From positions 620,001 to 684,000 of the forward strand of contig NZ_JACESV010000002.1 of the NCBI RefSeq assembly GCF_013911645.1: DNA of 64,000 nucleotides, read 5' to 3'. The notes beneath the pieces are model-generated. The model worked only from the letters and a program-made list of their open reading frames with translations. It was not told where the DNA came from and did not search any database. This document shows positions 60,260-64,000 of this stretch, piece after piece; positions within the stretch are counted from its first letter, which is position 1, and each line of letters starts with the position of its first letter. Both the position numbers and the translations under genes were made by a program. This DNA is from Allomuricauda sp. GTDB lineage: Bacteria > Bacteroidota > Bacteroidia > Flavobacteriales > Flavobacteriaceae.

Positions 60260-61399
60260 ATGCGATATTCTTTTTTCAGTAAAAAATTAGTTGCCGTAAT
60301 TTTTTTGATTGCGGGATTTGTATCGGCCCAAAACCATGAGGGAGAAGAAGTTGAAACCGGTGCCCACGATTTAAAGACCCAGATTAAGGAATACATAGAC
60401 CACCACCTTCTGGATTCTCATGATTTCAACCTTTTGTCATATACAACAGATGAGGGAGAGCATAAATATATTGGATTTCCGCTTCCTGTGATTCTTTGGG
60501 ACAATGGACTTAAAGTTTTTCTTTCTTCGGAGTTCGAGCACGGGGAAGCCGTGGCCGAGGTAGATGGAAATTATTACGCACTTTATCACAATAAAATTTA
60601 TAAGACGGATGCCGAGGGGACTATCAATTTTGGTGGACACCACGGTGACGAAACCCACACGGAAGATGCTTTTGGAGAAGATTTAGTGGTGGATGACGCA
60701 CACCCTACCAATGAGAAACCATTGGATTTTTCGATTACCAAGAATGTTGTCTTTATTATTGCCGTATCACTTTTAATGTTTTTGGTATTCCGATCAATGG
60801 CTAAAAGGTACCAAAAGAGTACTATGCCAAGAGGCTTGGGAAGATTTTTGGAGCCTTTGGTACTTTTTGTTCGCGATGAGATTGCAATTCCAAACATAGG
60901 TGAGCACAAACACAAAAAGTACATGAGTTACTTGTTGACGGTATTCTTTTTTGTGTGGATCATCAACCTGTTGGGGTTGACGCCGTTAGGAGTGAATGTC
61001 ACCAACAACATTGCCGTTACTTTTGCCTTGGCAATGATCACTTATCTTATCACAACATTTACAGGGAACAAGAATTACTGGAAACACATTTTCTGGATGC
61101 CAGGTGTACCCGTTCCCATGAAAATTATATTGGCACCCATCGAATTGTTGGGAACGTTCATCAAGCCATTTTCATTGATGATTCGTTTGTACGCCAACAT
61201 TACTGCGGGTCACGTAGTATTGATGAGTATTATCGGACTTATGTTCATTTTTAAGAACTGGATAGGAAGCCCGTTGTCCTTTTTATTGGCCTTTGCACTT
61301 TCTTTGTTGGAATTGCTGGTGGCCGCATTACAGGCATATATTTTTACCATGTTGTCCGCCCTATATTTTGGTATGGCGGTAGAAGAAGATCATCATTAA
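60260..61399 (+). CDS. atpB: ATP synthase F0 subunit a
   Basis: Proton-channel subunit. It is 379 residues, longer than the ~270 of E. coli because of an N-terminal secreted extension: signal MRYSFFSKKLVAVIFLIAGF ending FVSAQ, then a ~130-residue acidic, His-rich periplasmic segment (GGHHGDETHTEDAFGEDL). The membrane core starts near residue 160. The essential Arg is in SLMIRLYANITAGHVVL and the last helix contains AALQAYIFTMLSALY. The long leader is usual for Bacteroidota. Confidence 0.96.
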   Translation: MRYSFFSKKLVAVIFLIAGFVSAQNHEGEEVETGAHDLKTQIKEYIDHHLLDSHDFNLLSYTTDEGEHKYIGFPLPVILWDNGLKVFLSSEFEHGEAVAEVDGNYYALYHNKIYKTDAEGTINFGGHHGDETHTEDAFGEDLVVDDAHPTNEKPLDFSITKNVVFIIAVSLLMFLVFRSMAKRYQKSTMPRGLGRFLEPLVLFVRDEIAIPNIGEHKHKKYMSYLLTVFFFVWIINLLGLTPLGVNVTNNIAVTFALAMITYLITTFTGNKNYWKHIFWMPGVPVPMKIILAPIELLGTFIKPFSLMIRLYANITAGHVVLMSIIGLMFIFKNWIGSPLSFLLAFALSLLELLVAALQAYIFTMLSALYFGMAVEEDHH

Positions 61400-61436
61400 T
61401 TAAGAGTAGAACGTTTAATATTTAAATTCATATATC

Positions 61437-61628
61437 ATGACAATTCCAAACATCGTAGGTGCTGGTTTGATCGTAATCGGAGCAGGATTGGGTATCGGTA
61501 GAATCGGTGGTCAGGCAATGGAAGCCATTGCTCGTCAACCTGAAGCTTCTGGTAAGATCCAAACAGCAATGTTGATTGCAGCAGCCCTTATTGAAGGTAT
61601 CGGTTTCGCCGCTCTTTTTGCAGCTTAA
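61437..61628 (+). CDS. atpE: ATP synthase F0 subunit c
   Basis: A 63-residue two-helix hairpin that forms the c-ring: IVGAGLIVIGAGLGIGRIGG, polar loop RQPEAS, and second helix with the ion-binding Glu in AAALIEGIGFAALF (about residue 54). It is shorter than most (70-80). A strong hairpin follows before atpF. Confidence 0.96.
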   Translation: MTIPNIVGAGLIVIGAGLGIGRIGGQAMEAIARQPEASGKIQTAMLIAAALIEGIGFAALFAA

Positions 61629-61646
61629 TAACCGTAACAGTATTGA

Positions 61647-61678
61647 TGAAGGCCATAGCGGTTGGCTATGGCCCTTCA
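61647..61678 (+). promoter_or_regulatory. Intercistronic hairpin between atpE and atpF
   Basis: GGCCATAGC-GGTTG-GCTATGGCC, a 9-bp perfect stem extended by TGAA/TTCA across a bulged C, no T run. It probably protects the atpE message 3' end or partly stops transcription, which would fit the high copy number of subunit c. Confidence 0.6.
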
Positions 61679-61722
61679 TTGATTTAAAATGATATAGTTA
61701 AAAGATTTAATAGTTAAGATAA

Positions 61723-62223
61723 ATGGAAAAGTTAATCGAACAGTTTTCATTTGGGTTGTTTTTCTGGCAATTGTTGCTTTTTGTGGCCCTTTTGTTCTTG
61801 TTGAGGAAATATGCTTGGAAACCAATTCTTGGTGCTGTTGAAAAGCGTGAAGAAGGTATTAAAGATGCTCTTGAAGCTGCCGAAGCTGCAAAAAAAGAAA
61901 TGCAGAACGTTACTGCAGACAGCGAAAGACTTTTAAAAGAAGCCAGAGCTGAAAGAGATGTTTTGCTAAAAGAGGCAAGGGATATAAAGGCCAGCATTAT
62001 TTCCGAAGCCAAAGAACAAGCGCAAGTCGAAGGCGATAAGATGATCAAGCAGGCACAAGCCACTATAGAAAGTGAAAAGAAAGCCGCCGTTGCCGATATT
62101 AAGGCACAGGTAGCTAGCCTTTCCCTTGAAATTGCAGAAAAAGTGATTAAAGAAGAACTTTCCCAAAAAGGCAAACAACAAAAGTTGGTTGAGGACATGT
62201 TGGGAGACATTAAACTGAACTAA
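61723..62223 (+). CDS. atpF: ATP synthase F0 subunit b
   Basis: A 166-residue stalk protein: one N-terminal membrane helix (FGLFFWQLLLFVALLFLLRK) and a long charged coiled coil rich in Ala, Glu and Lys (for example EAAEAAKKEMQNVTADSERL). It connects F0 to the delta subunit encoded next, 4 bases downstream. Confidence 0.95.
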   Translation: MEKLIEQFSFGLFFWQLLLFVALLFLLRKYAWKPILGAVEKREEGIKDALEAAEAAKKEMQNVTADSERLLKEARAERDVLLKEARDIKASIISEAKEQAQVEGDKMIKQAQATIESEKKAAVADIKAQVASLSLEIAEKVIKEELSQKGKQQKLVEDMLGDIKLN

Positions 62224-62227
62224 GAGC

Positions 62228-62767
62228 ATGAACCAGAACAGGGCAGCCATACGCTACGCAAAAGCAACCTTGGATTTCGCATTGGAAAAGAAAGCGGCAG
62301 ATGCCGTTGAAAAAAACATGCGGGAGATAGCTGCGACCATTTCCGGGAGTGAGGAGCTTCAGCACCTTTTGGAAAGCCCCATCATAAAATCAGAAGTGAA
62401 GAAGAACAGTTTGTTGGAAATCTTTAAAGATGCCAACGAGATTACCAAAGGCCTTCTTCAAACCTTGATAAGCAACAAGCGTATTGCCATGCTACAGGAA
62501 GTTGCCTTCAAATACATCATTCTTCACGAGAAATTGAAGGGTGAAGAAGTAGCTTATGTGACCACGGCAGTTCCATTGACCGCTGAGCTGGAAAAGAAAA
62601 TCTTGGCTACCATTACCAAGGCAACGGGCAATACGATTACCCTGGAAAATAAAATCGATGAGAGCATCATCGGAGGATTTGTACTAAGGGTGGGAGATAC
62701 CCAATACGATGCGAGCATCGCTAACAAATTGAACGGATTAAAAAGAGAATTTACAAATAGTCTATAA
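62228..62767 (+). CDS. atpH: ATP synthase F1 subunit delta
   Basis: A 179-residue protein. The helical N-terminal domain opens [20 protein letters not shown], and the C-terminal part contains the family signature [20 protein letters not shown] (~residues 149-168). It links the b stalk to the top of F1. The atpA start is 2 bases after its stop. Confidence 0.96.
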   Translation: MNQNRAAIRYAKATLDFALEKKAADAVEKNMREIAATISGSEELQHLLESPIIKSEVKKNSLLEIFKDANEITKGLLQTLISNKRIAMLQEVAFKYIILHEKLKGEEVAYVTTAVPLTAELEKKILATITKATGNTITLENKIDESIIGGFVLRVGDTQYDASIANKLNGLKREFTNSL

Positions 62768-62769
62768 AA

Positions 62770-64000
62770 ATGGCAGGAGTAAAAGCCGCTGAGGTATCAG
62801 CAATTTTGAAAAAACAGTTATCAGGTTTCGAAGCATCCGCTTCTTTGGATGAAGTAGGCACCGTATTACAAGTAGGTGATGGTATTGCCCGTGTGTATGG
62901 ACTTGCCAATGTTCAATACGGGGAATTGGTGGAGTTTGACGGCGGAATGCAGGGAATCGTTTTGAACCTAGAGGAGGACAACGTAGGTGTTGTATTGTTG
63001 GGCCCATCGAAAGAGGTCGTGGAAGGCGCCACCGTTAAGAGAACCGAGCGTATAGCCTCCATCAACGTAGGTGAAGGAATTGTTGGCCGTGTGGTGGACA
63101 CCTTGGGCAAACCTATTGATGGTAAAGGACCTATTTCTGGTGAAACCTACGAAATGCCCTTGGAACGCAAAGCTCCTGGAGTAATTTTTAGACAGCCTGT
63201 AAACGAGCCATTGCAAACAGGTATCAAGGCAATCGATGCCATGATTCCGGTTGGTCGTGGACAAAGGGAGTTGGTAATCGGTGATAAGCAAACCGGTAAA
63301 ACCACCGTTTGTATCGATACCATCCTAAACCAAAAAGAATTTTACGATGCCGGTGAACCGGTGTATTGTATCTATGTGGCCATAGGACAAAAAGCATCAA
63401 CCGTAGCCGCCATCGCCAATACTTTGGAAGAAAAAGGGGCATTGGCCTATACCACCATTGTGGCAGCCAACGCTTCCGACCCTGCTCCAATGCAGGTATA
63501 TGCTCCGTTTGCCGGTGCAGCTATCGGGGAGTATTTTAGGGATACAGGTCGTCCGGCCTTGATCATCTATGATGATTTATCAAAACAAGCCGTTGCTTAT
63601 CGTGAGGTATCCTTGCTTTTGAGAAGACCCCCGGGACGTGAAGCATATCCTGGTGACGTTTTCTTCTTGCACTCAAGATTATTGGAGCGCGCCGCCAAGG
63701 TCATTGCCGACGATGAAATCGCAAAGAACATGAACGACCTACCAGAGGTGTTGAAACCCATGGTAAAAGGAGGAGGTTCTTTGACAGCTCTACCAATTAT
63801 TGAAACACAGGCAGGTGACGTATCCGCCTATATCCCGACCAATGTAATTTCCATTACCGATGGTCAGATATTCTTGGAGCAGGACTTGTTCAACCAAGGG
63901 GTTCGTCCTGCGATCAACGTAGGTATCTCCGTATCACGTGTTGGAGGTAATGCCCAGATCAAGTCGATGAAGAAAGTAGCAGGTACTTTGAAACTGGACC
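62770..64000 (+). CDS. atpA: ATP synthase F1 subunit alpha, 3' truncated by window end
   Basis: About 410 of the usual ~525 residues are visible. It begins [20 protein letters not shown] and contains the nucleotide-binding Walker A GDKQTGKT (about residue 172), IGQKASTVA, and [20 protein letters not shown] (Walker B region), then [23 protein letters not shown] sequence. The frame stays open to the last base. Subunits gamma, beta and epsilon are not seen; in Bacteroidota beta and epsilon often lie elsewhere. Confidence 0.97.
   Translation, partial: MAGVKAAEVSAILKKQLSGFEASASLDEVGTVLQVGDGIARVYGLANVQYGELVEFDGGMQGIVLNLEEDNVGVVLLGPSKEVVEGATVKRTERIASINVGEGIVGRVVDTLGKPIDGKGPISGETYEMPLERKAPGVIFRQPVNEPLQTGIKAIDAMIPVGRGQRELVIGDKQTGKTTVCIDTILNQKEFYDAGEPVYCIYVAIGQKASTVAAIANTLEEKGALAYTTIVAANASDPAPMQVYAPFAGAAIGEYFRDTGRPALIIYDDLSKQAVAYREVSLLLRRPPGREAYPGDVFFLHSRLLERAAKVIADDEIAKNMNDLPEVLKPMVKGGGSLTALPIIETQAGDVSAYIPTNVISITDGQIFLEQDLFNQGVRPAINVGISVSRVGGNAQIKSMKKVAGTLKLD

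Noticed and set aside
63931..63946. CACGTG in atpA as another parS site
   Set aside because: Surrounding bases (CGTAT and TTGGA) lack the palindromic arms of parS.

Overview
The window is chromosomal DNA from a member of the Bacteroidota, most likely a marine Flavobacteriaceae of the Muricauda/Allomuricauda type (genus is a guess). The evidence is the many promoter-like TAnnTTTG motifs just upstream of genes, the absence of useful Shine-Dalgarno sequences, a SprE/PorW-like type IX secretion and gliding lipoprotein, a PorE-like OmpA protein, many Bacteroidota-only protein families (DUF4837, DUF4382, DUF4254, DUF5687, DUF6427 and others) and an ATP synthase operon preceded by bactofilin and AtpZ. 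I saw no rRNA, tRNA, CRISPR array or transposase gene.

Layout. 1-3.4 kb: 3' part of mnmG, a 30-bp palindrome containing a consensus parS site, a gene fragment, a methyltransferase and an OmpH/Skp-like lipoprotein. 3.5-7.4 kb: a minus-strand run led by holB and followed by small membrane proteins and a Crp-family regulator. 7.5-20 kb: housekeeping and envelope genes (DUF4382 lipoprotein, pgk, an MltD-like transglycosylase, DUF4837, a PorE-like protein, tatA, an M23 peptidase, GH3 and DUF6909). 20-41 kb: a large surface-polysaccharide locus transcribed in one direction. It holds a Wzz-like protein, dTDP-rhamnose genes (rfbDBAC), pseudaminic acid genes (pseB, C, F, G, I) with an embedded CitE-MaoC-CitE-acyltransferase cassette, a Wzx flippase, a sialyltransferase-like glycosyltransferase, two Wzy/WaaL-like proteins, a WecG-type transferase, an initiating phosphoglycosyltransferase and UDP-glucuronate decarboxylase. 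41-45.5 kb: purD and small conserved Flavobacteria genes. 45.5-49.5 kb: an accessory islet with a fibronectin-III lipoprotein between direct repeats, an orphan gene, and two adjacent toxin-antitoxin modules, the first with a frameshifted toxin. 49.5-56.5 kb: an arsenosugar gene pair, fasciclin, patatin, intergenic repeats, a PaaE-like reductase and an ABC exporter pair. 56.5-64 kb: sprE, bactofilin, atpZ, a DUF6168-like gene and atpBEFHA, with atpA cut by the window end.

How the genes work together. The 20-41 kb locus has the parts of a Wzx/Wzy pathway: sugar nucleotide supply (dTDP-L-rhamnose, CMP-pseudaminic acid, UDP-xylose), an initiating enzyme, few glycosyltransferases, flippase, polymerase and/or ligase, and chain-length control. 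The canonical PseH N-acetyltransferase is missing. In the middle of the pse genes sit a PglD-like acyltransferase, two CitE-like lyases and a MaoC-like hydratase, which suggests a pseudaminic acid carrying a non-acetyl acyl group. I consider this the most promising undescribed system in the window.
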